From contig JAFQEJ010000028.1 in assembly GCA_017399105.1 (NCBI GenBank), positions 1 through 64,000 of the forward strand: a stretch of 64,000 nt of DNA, given 5' to 3'. The stretch is from Clostridia bacterium (GTDB lineage: Bacteria > Bacillota > Clostridia > Oscillospirales > CAG-272). The notes under the pieces are model-generated. The model was not told where the DNA came from. It did no database searches and was given only the letters and a program-made list of their open reading frames with translations. Below, piece by piece: positions 54,176-62,918 of this stretch. The translations under genes and the position numbers were made by a program. Position 1 is the stretch's first letter; every line of letters starts with the position of its first letter.

Positions 54176-54915
54176 AGCCGCAGAACATCTTTGACAACGA
54201 AACCTTTTTCAACAGCTACAGGGCACTGAGAGAACGGGAAGACAATCTCAATGTCCTGCTGGAGCAGCCTGCCATGGCGAAGCGAATCCCCGACCTCATC
54301 GGTGCCGCTGTACTTGACATTGGCTGCGGCTATGGGCACAACTGCATGGATTTTGTCAAGCGGGGTGCCGCCCGTGTAGTTGGTATTGACATTTCTGAGA
54401 AAATGCTGGCGGTGGCTTCGGTTGAATCTGCAGATGACAGGATCGAATACATCCGTATGGATATGAGCGAAATTGGTGGGATGAATGAAAAATTCGATTT
54501 CATATACAGCTCTCTTGCCTTCCACTACTGCGAGGATTTTGCCGCATTCACCCGTGATATCGCTTCTCTGCTGAAGCCGAATGGTATTCTGCTCTTTTCG
54601 CAGGAGCATCCGATCATCACGGCGACAGTTGACGGCAAGGGACATTTCAACAAGGATGAGAATGGCAACCGCATATCCTATACCTTCTCGGATTACAACC
54701 GCCCGGGCAAACGGGTAATCACCTGGTTTGTGGATGGTGTGGTGAAGTATCACCGACCTATGGGAGTGCTTCTCACCGATATTGCCCGCGCAGGCTTGAT
54801 GATTGAGGAGGTCTGTGAGCCGCTGCCTGAGGAGTGGGCTGTGGAGCTTCTGCCGACCGTTGAGAAGGAATATATCAAAGCGAATTTCCTCATTGTGAAA
54901 GCGAGAAAGCTGTAA
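54172..54915 (+). CDS. Class I SAM-dependent methyltransferase
   Basis: 247 residues of the Methyltransf_11/25 type. Motif I is VLDIGCGYGHNCMDF, the acidic end of beta-2 is VGIDISEKML, and motif II/IV lies in FDFIYSSLAFHYCEDF. The C-terminal half includes SQEHPIITATVDGKG, a segment common in small-molecule methyltransferases of gut Firmicutes. The substrate is unknown. It overlaps the pyrophosphatase gene by 4 bp and precedes a Nudix gene by 78 bp, probably in one transcript. Confidence 0.88.
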   Translation: MKPQNIFDNETFFNSYRALREREDNLNVLLEQPAMAKRIPDLIGAAVLDIGCGYGHNCMDFVKRGAARVVGIDISEKMLAVASVESADDRIEYIRMDMSEIGGMNEKFDFIYSSLAFHYCEDFAAFTRDIASLLKPNGILLFSQEHPIITATVDGKGHFNKDENGNRISYTFSDYNRPGKRVITWFVDGVVKYHRPMGVLLTDIARAGLMIEEVCEPLPEEWAVELLPTVEKEYIKANFLIVKARKL

Positions 54916-54993
54916 TGGCAGATCGACCGAAATACAAGACGCTTGATTTATGCCAATGATACAAACCATACAAACGGAATTGAGGAGGTACTC

Positions 54994-55443
54994 ATGAGCC
55001 GCGCACCCTTTCAGATTTTAGCTATTCCCTACCGCATCATTGACGGCAGGCTTCAGGTCTGTGTATTCCGCCGCGCAGACATGGATCAGTTACAGTTTAT
55101 TGCAGGCGGAGGCGAGGACGGCGAGACGCCGCTCGAAGCTGCCAAGCGGGAGATTTTCGAGGAGACAGGGCTTTCCTCGGAGGGGTTGATTCAGCTTGAT
55201 TCATGCTACAGCATTCCCGTAACATGCATTAATAAGGCAAGGCGTTCCCATTGGGATCCTAAACGCTTTGTCATGCCTGAATACAGCTTTGCGTTTCCAT
55301 GTGAAGGTGAGATTTCCCTCTCTCATGAGCATCGATCATTTCTTTGGATGGCATATGAGGAAGCGTGGGATAAGCTGACCTGGCAATCAAATCGGACTGC
55401 GATGTTTGAGCTTGCCTGCAGACTGGGAATTATTGAAATTTAA
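54994..55443 (+). CDS. Nudix hydrolase
   Basis: 149-residue hydrolase of nucleoside diphosphate-linked substrates. A complete Nudix box (Gx5Ex7REUxEExGU) runs through GGGEDGETPLEAAKREIF and EETGL. The N-terminus PFQILAIPYRIIDGRL and the late LSHEHRSFLW fit the dihydroneopterin-triphosphate-like branch, though that is only suggestive. The ATG at 54994 has GAGGAGG before it. It lies with a pyrophosphatase and a methyltransferase, and is followed by a terminator. Confidence 0.9.
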   Translation: MSRAPFQILAIPYRIIDGRLQVCVFRRADMDQLQFIAGGGEDGETPLEAAKREIFEETGLSSEGLIQLDSCYSIPVTCINKARRSHWDPKRFVMPEYSFAFPCEGEISLSHEHRSFLWMAYEEAWDKLTWQSNRTAMFELACRLGIIEI

Positions 55444-55449
55444 AACTTG

Positions 55450-55480
55450 AATCCTGCTGTCTGCTGCGGCAGGATTTTTC
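55450..55480 (+). terminator. Terminator after the Nudix gene
   Basis: AATCCTGC...GCAGGATT followed by TTTC. The next promoter starts at the end of this element. Confidence 0.75.
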
Positions 55481-55509
55481 TTGACTTCATATCGGATGTC
55501 CGTTATAAT
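55481..55509 (+). promoter_or_regulatory. Promoter of the GH29-like gene
   Basis: TTGACT and TATAAT with a 17-bp spacer, 37 bp before the start codon. Confidence 0.75.
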
Positions 55510-55546
55510 AAAGGTATGGTACATTCAGCACACGGAGGATTTGGAG

Positions 55547-56467
55547 ATGGCACACATCACAGACCGCTTCTATAACGCAAGGTGGGGCGTATTCAATCAT
55601 TATCTCGGCGGAAGAATGAGTACGGGCGAAGATTGGAATGCCTGTGTTGACAGCTTCGACTGTGAGAAGCTTGCAGCGACACTGCATAAAATGGGCGCGG
55701 GATACTATTTCATTACGCTTATGCAGGGCAGGAAATACATGTGCGCTCCCAATGAAACTTTCGACAGAATCGCGGGTACAAAGCCGGGTGAAGCCTGTTC
55801 AAAGCGGGATTTAGTAGCCGATCTTTATGATGCGCTGTCTGTTTACGGCATTGATCTCTACCTTTACTATACCGGTGACGGGCCTTACATTGACAGGGAA
55901 ATCGGTGCACGCTTCGGCTTTGTTGAGCCGCGCCGGAATATCACCGAAACTTTTGTCAAAAATTGGGCTGCGGTGCTGGAGGAGTATGCTCTTCGCTACG
56001 GCGACAAGGTGAAGGGCTGGTGGATTGACGGATGTTATTCCGACATGTTCGGCTATACCGACGCGCTGCTGCAGCATTATTATGACGCGGTCAAGCGTGG
56101 CAATCCGGAGGCAATCGTCTCCTTCAACAACGGTGATGCTGTTCGCGAGGATGTACTTGACGGACGTCGTGAGCCATCGCTGGTGAAAGCCTCATCGCTG
56201 GAAGATTTCACCTCGGGCGAATTTCAGGATTTCATTTACCTGCCTAAGCAGGCTTTTGTAGACAGCTCGCGCTCGCACATGCTGATTCCCCTCGGTATTG
56301 CTTCAAATGGCGGCTGGTGTGCGCGAGGCTGCAAGAGAGACCACGCTTATATTAAGGATTTTGTGAATCATGTGCATGCCGCAGGCGGTGTTGTAACCAT
56401 CGACATTTTTGTGGATCTGCAGGGAAACCTTGATGATGAGCAGGTCAACACCTTGATGGGGATATAG
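55547..56467 (+). CDS. GH29-like (alpha-L-fucosidase-type) TIM-barrel protein
   Basis: 306 residues, only the catalytic-barrel part and no C-terminal beta-sandwich, so smaller than usual alpha-L-fucosidases. Landmarks are the N-terminal RWGVFNHYL, AGYYFITLMQGRKY, YYTGDGPY and KVKGWWIDGCYSD. The Asp of WIDG is the expected GH29 nucleophile position. The acid/base is not clear, so the activity may differ or be lost. No signal peptide. The start at MAHITDRF has ACGGAGGA upstream. It lies before the glycyl radical pair but is separated by a terminator. Confidence 0.72.
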   Translation: MAHITDRFYNARWGVFNHYLGGRMSTGEDWNACVDSFDCEKLAATLHKMGAGYYFITLMQGRKYMCAPNETFDRIAGTKPGEACSKRDLVADLYDALSVYGIDLYLYYTGDGPYIDREIGARFGFVEPRRNITETFVKNWAAVLEEYALRYGDKVKGWWIDGCYSDMFGYTDALLQHYYDAVKRGNPEAIVSFNNGDAVREDVLDGRREPSLVKASSLEDFTSGEFQDFIYLPKQAFVDSSRSHMLIPLGIASNGGWCARGCKRDHAYIKDFVNHVHAAGGVVTIDIFVDLQGNLDDEQVNTLMGI

Positions 56468-56480
56468 CTTATTTCATATA

Positions 56481-56513
56481 AAATCTCACTTCTTTGTACA
56501 GGTGAGATTTTTT
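56481..56513 (+). terminator. Terminator of the GH29-like gene
   Basis: AAATCTCAC...GTGAGATTT followed by TTT, ten to fifteen bases after the stop codon. Confidence 0.8.
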
Positions 56514-56521
56514 ATTTACTA

Positions 56522-56550
56522 TTGACATTTATATTTTCAGTGTGTATAAT
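56522..56550 (+). promoter_or_regulatory. Upstream promoter of the glycyl radical operon
   Basis: Perfect TTGACA and TATAAT with a 17-bp spacer. The predicted start lies right beside the half-site cluster at 56561. Confidence 0.85.
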
Positions 56551-56560
56551 AGAATTAAGC

Positions 56561-56586
56561 TTATAACAACGTTATAAATATATAAC
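56561..56586. promoter_or_regulatory. Candidate operator: three phased half-sites
   Basis: TTATAAC (56561) and GTTATAA (56571) form a 7-3-7 perfect inverted repeat. TATAAC (56581) pairs with GTTATA as a second inverted repeat. The three half-sites step by exactly 10 bp, one helical turn. They lie between the two promoters, suited to repressor binding. Confidence 0.6.
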
Positions 56587-56617
56587 ATTTTGACATATAA
56601 ATATACAATTCTAACTA

Positions 56618-56646
56618 TTGACAAGACGATACGTGAATGTTAAAAT
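56618..56646 (+). promoter_or_regulatory. Downstream promoter of the glycyl radical operon
   Basis: TTGACA and TAAAAT with a 17-bp spacer, 29 bp before the activase start. With the upstream promoter it makes a tandem pair. Confidence 0.75.
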
Positions 56647-56675
56647 GAGTCAAACCTTCTGTGAGGTACTTTTTT

Positions 56676-57578
56676 ATGAAAGGCAAAATCTTCAATATCC
56701 AGCGGCTGTCTTATCACGATGGGCCGGGAATTCGCACGACTGTATTTCTTCGTGGGTGCAATCTTCGCTGTGCCTGGTGCCACAACCCCGAATCCCAGTC
56801 ACCAAAGCCGCAGCTCGCTTATTATCGCTCTTCCTGCACCGGATGCGGTATCTGTATCGAACACTGCGAAAAGGGAGCGATTACAATCAATGACGGTGTC
56901 ATTGACTACGATCGCTCGAAATGTGAAAACTGCGGAAACTGTGCCGATTATTGTGTAGCAAATGCGCGGCGGTATGAAAATCGCGAGATGACCGCCGAAG
57001 CGCTGGTTAAGCTGCTGCTGAAAGACAAGGCATATTATGATAAGAGCGGCGGCGGTGTGACTTTTTCGGGAGGTGAGCCTTTTCTTCAGAAGGAATTTCT
57101 GATCGAAGCACTCCAGCTTTGCCGCGAAAGCGGTCTGCACACAGCGGTGGAGACAGCACTTTGTATTCCTTCCGATTCCCTCAGAGAAGCAGCGCCTTAC
57201 GTTGATCTCTTTATGTTTGATATGAAGGCGATGGACGATGACGCACACAGAAAGGCTACCGGCGCCTCCAACAAACAGATTCTCGCCAACATCAAGCTGC
57301 TGTCCGAGCTTGGTGCAGATGGGTTGATTCGCATTCCCATTGTAAAAGGGCTGAATGACAGTGAAGAAAATCTCAAGGCAACAGCGGAATTTCTGCTGCG
57401 TGAAACAAGCTTCACCTGCGTTGAGCCATTGAAGCTTCATACGCTTGCCACAAGCAAATATGATTCGTTGGGAATGGACGATACGCTATCCGGCTTTGAA
57501 TCCACCGATGATGAAACCTATACATGTGTATGCAATATGCTTGAAGCATACGGAATTCATGTGATTATAAACAAATGA
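56676..57578 (+). CDS. Glycyl radical enzyme activase
   Basis: Radical SAM enzyme that abstracts hydrogen from the glycyl radical enzyme encoded next, 300 residues. The SAM cluster motif CNLRCAWC is near residue 30. Two ferredoxin clusters follow (CTGCGICIEHC about 55-65, CENCGNCADYC about 85-95), as in activases of dehydratase-type enzymes but not PFL activase. GGVTFSGGEP is the SAM-binding GGE motif. The ATG at 56676 follows GAGGTAC. It is 10 bp upstream of the radical enzyme start, in one operon. Confidence 0.95.
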   Translation: MKGKIFNIQRLSYHDGPGIRTTVFLRGCNLRCAWCHNPESQSPKPQLAYYRSSCTGCGICIEHCEKGAITINDGVIDYDRSKCENCGNCADYCVANARRYENREMTAEALVKLLLKDKAYYDKSGGGVTFSGGEPFLQKEFLIEALQLCRESGLHTAVETALCIPSDSLREAAPYVDLFMFDMKAMDDDAHRKATGASNKQILANIKLLSELGADGLIRIPIVKGLNDSEENLKATAEFLLRETSFTCVEPLKLHTLATSKYDSLGMDDTLSGFESTDDETYTCVCNMLEAYGIHVIINK

Positions 57579-57588
57579 GGTGATACTG

Positions 57589-59763
57589 ATGAAACCTGAA
57601 ACCTACTTAAAAAATGCTGAGTTGATGCGCGACGAAATCATCGACATGCTGCGCAACAAGCCAATTGAATCCACCCTGGTAGAGCGCTGGCAGCTGCTTG
57701 ATCAGGCAGGTAAGCGCTACGGTGAGCTGCCCCAGCCCCTTCGCTTCGGACACGGTCTGACCTATGTACTGGAGAACTGTTCTCTGCCGATCATGCCTTA
57801 TGACATGATTCTCGGACGCTTTGTCGATCGCGTTCCTACCGAGGAAGAGGATGCCTTTGTCCGTCAGTTCCACGCAGAAAATCGACAGATCGTCATGACA
57901 GACGGCGGTCATATCACCCTCGACTGGTACAAGATCATTGCTGTCGGTATTGACGGTTATATCGAGCTTGCCACCAGCGAATATCACAAGCGTCTTGGTA
58001 ACGCATACGGCAAAGAGCTGCTCTTCTATGAGGGCTCGATTCTTGCGCTGAATGCGATGAAAAATTATATTCTCCGTTATGCCAAGGCTGCAGAAGAAGC
58101 CGGTCTTACCGAAGCTGCAGCGAATGCTGCTGCTGTAGCCGGTCCCGCACCGACTACATTCTGGGGCGCACTTCAGCTGATTGCTATCTTAGAAAAAATC
58201 TACTATGTATATGCAGGCTCCATGAATCCGACGCTGACACTTGGCAGACTGGACGATATCCTGCTCGATCTCTATACCGCTGATCTTGAGGCAGGCAGAA
58301 TCACTGAGGACATCGCAGGAGCTCTTATTGATGACTTCTATGCAAAAAACAACCTCATCCTCGGCCGCGGCGAGCATCAGATGAGCGGCGGTGCTCCCAC
58401 CGATACCGGTTGGTGGCGCAATAACGGTTATGACGATCCTACTTACGTGGTCATCGGCGGTCGTTCCAATCTTCATAAGAAGAATCCTCTTACCAAACTT
58501 TTCGCTTCACATATCAATCCCCGTTATGAAAATCCTGTCATCATCTACCGCTATACCTCTGCTGAGGAGCATGATAGCGAAGCATGGGAGATCATCTGCG
58601 ACAAGCTTCGTCAGAATGCTTCAATCCTTGTTTACAATGACGATACCATGATTCCCGGCTTCATGAGTGCAGGCGTCGAGGAGAAGGATGCCATCGACTA
58701 TACCGTACACGGCTGCAACTGGCCGGATATTCCCGCGAAATACTGCACAATCGGCGGTGCCGGCGGCTCGATTGCACGTATGATCATTGATCAGCTTGTC
58801 AAGCTGGACGGAACGAATGACAAAAAGCGAGATTATGCAACACTTGACGAAATTTATGGTGCCGTTGCGGATGCCTTCCGCACACATGTAAAGGATGTAT
58901 TCAACGCTGTCCGTGCACGCGTCAAGGCTGACGAAAAGGCGCTCCCCGAGATGACCAACATGACAAACATTTTCACCGAGGGCGTGCTTGAAAACTGCAA
59001 GACTATGGATCATGGCGCTGTGAAGTATCCCGTCATTTATACATTGCTTCGTCATATCGGTACAGCCGCCGACATTATGGCATCCCTTGAAACCAATGTA
59101 TTCGAAGGTGATGTGTCGCTCGATGAGATGCTCGATGCCATGAAGAACGGCTGGCAGGGACGCGAAAGACTACTCAAGAAGTGCCTGACAGCGCCCAAGT
59201 TCGGTCGTGACGACGATGAAGCCGACAAGCATGCGGTACGCCTTATGAATATGCTTCTTGATATCATCGATGAGGAAGCGATCGGTGAAGCCGGTGTTCC
59301 CGATGTTCATCCTTTCAATGTTACCATTGCCGACATGTGGCATGTGGGTGAGGGTGCACAGCTTCCCGCATCACCTGATGGAAGAATGCCAGGCGCACCG
59401 CTCAGCGAGAATTTGTCGCCCACAGCGGGCACAGCTGAGAGCATTACCGCCCTTCTCAACTCGGTATCCAAGCTGCCCTTCAAGCGCATCTGCTCGGGCG
59501 CGCTGAATGTACGTCTCTCCAAGGCTCTCGTAGCGGGAGATGCCGGTGCTGAGCGCATGAGAATCCTCACCGAAACCTATCTCGAGCGCGGCGGTATGCA
59601 GGTTCAGGTCAGTGTCAGCGACACCAGTGAGCTCCGTGCAGCGCAGAAGTGCCCCGGTGAGTACAAAGATCTGATGGTTCGCATCACAGGCTACAGCGCG
59701 GTATTCGTCGACATGTGCGAGAGTGCACAGAACGAATTTATCAGACGCGATGAGCTGGCATAA
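57589..59763 (+). CDS. Glycyl radical enzyme of unassigned function
   Basis: 724-residue pyruvate formate-lyase/dehydratase superfamily member, shorter than most (about 760-850). The glycyl radical loop is RITGYSAVFVDM, with Gly701 close to the C-terminus as expected. The likely active-site Cys is Cys376 in TVHGCNWPDIP. Dehydratase-type enzymes carry Cys-x-Glu at this place, here Cys-Asn-Trp, so the general base is missing or moved. The substrate is not predictable. Start ATG at 57589 has GAGGTGAT upstream, and a GTG three codons earlier is the alternative. A strong terminator follows. Confidence 0.93.
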   Translation: MKPETYLKNAELMRDEIIDMLRNKPIESTLVERWQLLDQAGKRYGELPQPLRFGHGLTYVLENCSLPIMPYDMILGRFVDRVPTEEEDAFVRQFHAENRQIVMTDGGHITLDWYKIIAVGIDGYIELATSEYHKRLGNAYGKELLFYEGSILALNAMKNYILRYAKAAEEAGLTEAAANAAAVAGPAPTTFWGALQLIAILEKIYYVYAGSMNPTLTLGRLDDILLDLYTADLEAGRITEDIAGALIDDFYAKNNLILGRGEHQMSGGAPTDTGWWRNNGYDDPTYVVIGGRSNLHKKNPLTKLFASHINPRYENPVIIYRYTSAEEHDSEAWEIICDKLRQNASILVYNDDTMIPGFMSAGVEEKDAIDYTVHGCNWPDIPAKYCTIGGAGGSIARMIIDQLVKLDGTNDKKRDYATLDEIYGAVADAFRTHVKDVFNAVRARVKADEKALPEMTNMTNIFTEGVLENCKTMDHGAVKYPVIYTLLRHIGTAADIMASLETNVFEGDVSLDEMLDAMKNGWQGRERLLKKCLTAPKFGRDDDEADKHAVRLMNMLLDIIDEEAIGEAGVPDVHPFNVTIADMWHVGEGAQLPASPDGRMPGAPLSENLSPTAGTAESITALLNSVSKLPFKRICSGALNVRLSKALVAGDAGAERMRILTETYLERGGMQVQVSVSDTSELRAAQKCPGEYKDLMVRITGYSAVFVDMCESAQNEFIRRDELA

Positions 59764-59786
59764 GAGAATAGCAACTCTCATATTTA

Positions 59787-59820
59787 GAGACGGAATCCAA
59801 GAGATTCCGTCTCGTTTTTT
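59787..59820 (+). terminator. Terminator of the glycyl radical operon
   Basis: GAGACGGAATC pairs with GATTCCGTCTC around a 5-nt loop and is followed by GTTTTTT. Confidence 0.9.
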
Positions 59821-59821
59821 A

Positions 59822-59850
59822 TTGATTTTACTATAAGCCTGTGATATAAT
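59822..59850 (+). promoter_or_regulatory. Promoter of the DUF5054 gene
   Basis: TTGATT and TATAAT with a 17-bp spacer, 38 bp before the chosen start. Confidence 0.75.
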
Positions 59851-59888
59851 GAGGGCAATCATATCAAGCAATGATGGAGAAGACCATT

Positions 59889-61622
59889 ATGATAAAAGAT
59901 GTACTGATCATTTTTAAAACGCATTTGGATATCGGCTTCTGCGATATGGCAGACAATGTTGTCAAGCGTTATTTGAATGAATTCATCCCTAACGCAATCA
60001 AACGAGGCTACGAACTGAAGGACACCGACACGCCTTACATTTGGACGGTAGGGTCATGGCTGATAAACGAAGCACTCAAGAACGATCATGACGGAGCGGT
60101 AGCTCAGGCGATCAGAGACGGCATTATTGTATGGCACGCTCTTCCCTTCACATTCTTCACCGAGGTGATGAGTAAGGAACTTTTAGATTATGCACTTTCC
60201 ATATCAACCGAACTGGATCTGCGCTTCGGGAAAAAGACGATCGCGGCAAAAATGTCGGACGTCCCCGGTCACACAAAAGCCATGATCCCCTTTCTTGCCA
60301 AGCATGGTGTAGAATTTCTGCACTTAGGCGTCAATCCTGCGTATCCTTTGCCGTCGATTCCACCGCTCTGCCGTTGGAAATATCTTGACGACGAGATTAT
60401 TATGATGTATCAATCGGATTACGGCAACACTATGGAATTTGATGATTTTGTCATCACCTTCGGATTTACCCATGACAACACCGGACCGCAATCGGTTGAA
60501 GAGATTCAAAAAATATACAGAGAACTGCACGAAAAATATCCCCATGCAAGTATTCGCGCCGCTACACTGGATGATGCCGCCATTATGCTGCGTAAGGTGA
60601 AGGATTCACTGCCCATTGTAACCGAAGAAATCGGCGATCTATGGATACAAAATGCCGGTACCGATCCCAAGAAGCTAAGTCTGTACCGCGAGCTTCTGCG
60701 GTATATCGAAAAAAATGGCATTATAGCCGATCTCTCAGATAATCTGCTGCTTGTCCCCGAGCATACATGGGGCGGCTATGAATTCATGTTCGACAATTTC
60801 TCCGATTATCTTCTCGAGGATTTCAGCAAAGTATCTCACGAGGAAAAGGCGCGTTATGAGCAGAGCTGGCAGGAGCAGAGAGACTACATTGATAAGGCCC
60901 AGCAGGTACTTGGTACGGATTTCACCTATCAGGTCGACGAACCGGACATTTCAAATATGGTCGAAATTCCCCTTCCCACACTCGATTTTGAGATCAGTTG
61001 GCAGCTCTTTGATAATGACGATTACAAAAGATTTGTCAAAAAGTGCATCAAGGAGGAGATGCAGACGGTTGAGTGGATCTGGATGGATAATACAAAATAC
61101 AAGCTTCCCGATTATAAAGGCGGCATCTATACAGCATCGGCAGACCGCGCATATAGCGATGGTAAGAAAACGGTTATACAGCTCAGCTTTGCAGAAAAAA
61201 TAGCACAAAAGCAGGGTCTCCCCCGCCTGTATGCCATCCTTGAAAATAACATGATTGAAATCCGATTTTTTAGTATGGCTGCCAACAGACTGCCGCAGGC
61301 TTACTGGTTTAAGTACAGAAATTCCGACGAATCGGGCTGGCAAATCCGCAAGCTGGGTGAATGGATTGATGCGGAGGATGTCATCTACAGCCCGCTATTG
61401 GCTGCTACCGATTACGGTGTGCGCAATCAGACAACAGAAATTGAAGCGATTGATTCGCCGTTGGTTGCCCCCTACGGCAGACGTTTGCTGGATGCAAAAT
61501 CACCGTCCGATCCTCAGGATATGTATTTTAATCTTTACAACAACATCTGGGGCTGCAATCATCCCATGTGGTATGATGATGACAGCCGCTTCCGCTTTGT
61601 GATTCATAAAAAGAAATCATAA
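59889..61622 (+). CDS. DUF5054 (GH38-related) protein
   Basis: 577-residue cytoplasmic protein of the DUF5054 family, related to the N-terminal domain of alpha-mannosidases. The first strand reads LIIFKTHLDIGFCDMADNVV, with the His-x-Asp metal pair. Further segments are KMSDVPGHTKAMIPFLAKHGVEFLHLG and LVPEHTWGGYE. Its enzyme activity is not established. A hydrolase acting on mannose- or uronate-like glycans is possible. The ATG at 59889 is favoured by TGGAGA about 10 nt upstream, and 59871 is the alternative. It has its own promoter. Confidence 0.82.
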   Translation: MIKDVLIIFKTHLDIGFCDMADNVVKRYLNEFIPNAIKRGYELKDTDTPYIWTVGSWLINEALKNDHDGAVAQAIRDGIIVWHALPFTFFTEVMSKELLDYALSISTELDLRFGKKTIAAKMSDVPGHTKAMIPFLAKHGVEFLHLGVNPAYPLPSIPPLCRWKYLDDEIIMMYQSDYGNTMEFDDFVITFGFTHDNTGPQSVEEIQKIYRELHEKYPHASIRAATLDDAAIMLRKVKDSLPIVTEEIGDLWIQNAGTDPKKLSLYRELLRYIEKNGIIADLSDNLLLVPEHTWGGYEFMFDNFSDYLLEDFSKVSHEEKARYEQSWQEQRDYIDKAQQVLGTDFTYQVDEPDISNMVEIPLPTLDFEISWQLFDNDDYKRFVKKCIKEEMQTVEWIWMDNTKYKLPDYKGGIYTASADRAYSDGKKTVIQLSFAEKIAQKQGLPRLYAILENNMIEIRFFSMAANRLPQAYWFKYRNSDESGWQIRKLGEWIDAEDVIYSPLLAATDYGVRNQTTEIEAIDSPLVAPYGRRLLDAKSPSDPQDMYFNLYNNIWGCNHPMWYDDDSRFRFVIHKKKS

Positions 61623-61635
61623 TCTATCAAAAATA

Positions 61636-61678
61636 ATTTTGGGATGCCGCAGTTTTTAAGCTTATGGCATCCCTTTTG
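61636..61678 (-). terminator. Terminator of the spoIIIA operon and DUF5054 gene
   Basis: GGGATGCC...GGCATCCC with T-runs outside on both strands, lying between the two convergent stop codons. Confidence 0.75.
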
Positions 61679-61682
61679 ATAT

Positions 61683-62339
61683 TCAGTTTTTCTCGATAAT
61701 CTTGATCTGATCGGGCAGAATTCCCGCAGCTTCATAGACGATTTCTTTGATCTGAGAAATCTGATTCTGCATGAGTCCGTCACTCTTGACGATGATGCTG
61801 GCGCTTTCGCTTCCGAGAACGGCGACACATTCTTCAAAACCTTTTGCAACGATCAGCGATTCGATGTTGGCTTCCTGCTCGATATCAGCGGCAATCTCTG
61901 CCATGCTGGCAAGCGCTTCATTCTTTGCCTCATCAACTGCGTCCTCTGAATCGAGAACAAGCCGGAGAACCTCCATAGCCTCATCGCGGGCGCGCTGACG
62001 GTTGAGCTGGGTCACGGAGAAATAGCTGTCTTCATCAGCAGCATCACTCACACTGCCGCCGGTGTTGAGAAGTTCCCCGATCTCGTCCTCGAGATTTTCA
62101 TCAAAATTACCTTCATCAGCGCCTGCTGCAACACCGTCACCGATAAGATCACCGCTCTCATCCGAGAACAGATACCAGTTCAGTGCGATCGCGCCTGCGA
62201 TAAAGACCAGGCTGCCGAGAATGATAAAATTCCGCTTGTTTGCAAGCTCCTTTACTTTTGTCAGCATCGACTTCATACGGGTCTTTGCGTCAGGCTTTGT
62301 CTCTTTCTCCATCTCAGTCTTCTTCATTTCGTCTGTCAT
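61683..62339 (-). CDS. spoIIIAH: Stage III sporulation protein AH
   Basis: Mother-cell channel protein that contacts forespore SpoIIQ during engulfment, 218 residues. A Lys-rich cytoplasmic N-terminus (1-36), one membrane helix (about 38-58, IILGSLVFIAGAIALNWYLF) and an extracytoplasmic YscJ/ring-building domain (about 105-218) are visible. The NWYLF after the helix and the Gln/Arg-rich FSVTQLNRQRARDEAM segment are typical. It is last in the operon, after AG. Confidence 0.94.
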   Translation of the reverse strand: MTDEMKKTEMEKETKPDAKTRMKSMLTKVKELANKRNFIILGSLVFIAGAIALNWYLFSDESGDLIGDGVAAGADEGNFDENLEDEIGELLNTGGSVSDAADEDSYFSVTQLNRQRARDEAMEVLRLVLDSEDAVDEAKNEALASMAEIAADIEQEANIESLIVAKGFEECVAVLGSESASIIVKSDGLMQNQISQIKEIVYEAAGILPDQIKIIEKN

Positions 62340-62441
62340 ATGTACTCCTCTTCTCCGCCGCTTGATTTTCTCAGTCCGGAGGGCGGCTCCGATCGACTCG
62401 TTATTGTGGTATATTGATATGCACCCCGATCTGTATTTATG

Positions 62442-62918
62442 CTATCCGGACACATAAACACGATTGCTTTGCAGATTAAAAAGCGCGCAGAGCAGATTTA
62501 CAATCTTCACCTGTACCGAAGGATCATCGCCGCCTCTGCAGATGACAGCAGCACCGCGGATTTTCGGCTCGACACGCTTGACAAGAAGTGCTTCATCGCC
62601 GTTCCTGCCGTCTATAATCACATATTGTGCGGAGCCTTCACCGCCGTTGCGGGCATAGACATTTTCCTCGCCGCCATCAGGCTGAAGCATGACCTCCACA
62701 GAGGAAACTCCCTCGATTTTTGAGATCATATGCCCGACACGAAGCTCGAGATTTTCGATGTATTCCTGCATATTTTCTGTATCTGCTGTGGGTGCCTCTT
62801 CGGTGTCACCTTCTCCTCCGAGGAGAAAAAGCGCCACGCCGACAAGTCCCACAAGCAAAATGACCATCATACCGCTCTTCTCTCTCAGCTTTTTAAACAG
62901 CGAAACGATAGTTTTCAC
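62442..62918 (-). CDS. spoIIIAG: Stage III sporulation protein AG
   Basis: Ring-forming component of the mother cell-forespore channel, 158 residues. A membrane helix (about 15-34, MVILLVGLVGVALFLLG) is followed by the ring-building domain with ISKIEGVSSVEVMLQPDGGEENVY and the C-terminal VKIVNLLCALFNLQSNRVYVSG. It overlaps the end of spoIIIAF by 26 bp. Length and neighbours fit the family. Confidence 0.94.
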   Translation of the reverse strand: MKTIVSLFKKLREKSGMMVILLVGLVGVALFLLGGEGDTEEAPTADTENMQEYIENLELRVGHMISKIEGVSSVEVMLQPDGGEENVYARNGGEGSAQYVIIDGRNGDEALLVKRVEPKIRGAAVICRGGDDPSVQVKIVNLLCALFNLQSNRVYVSG

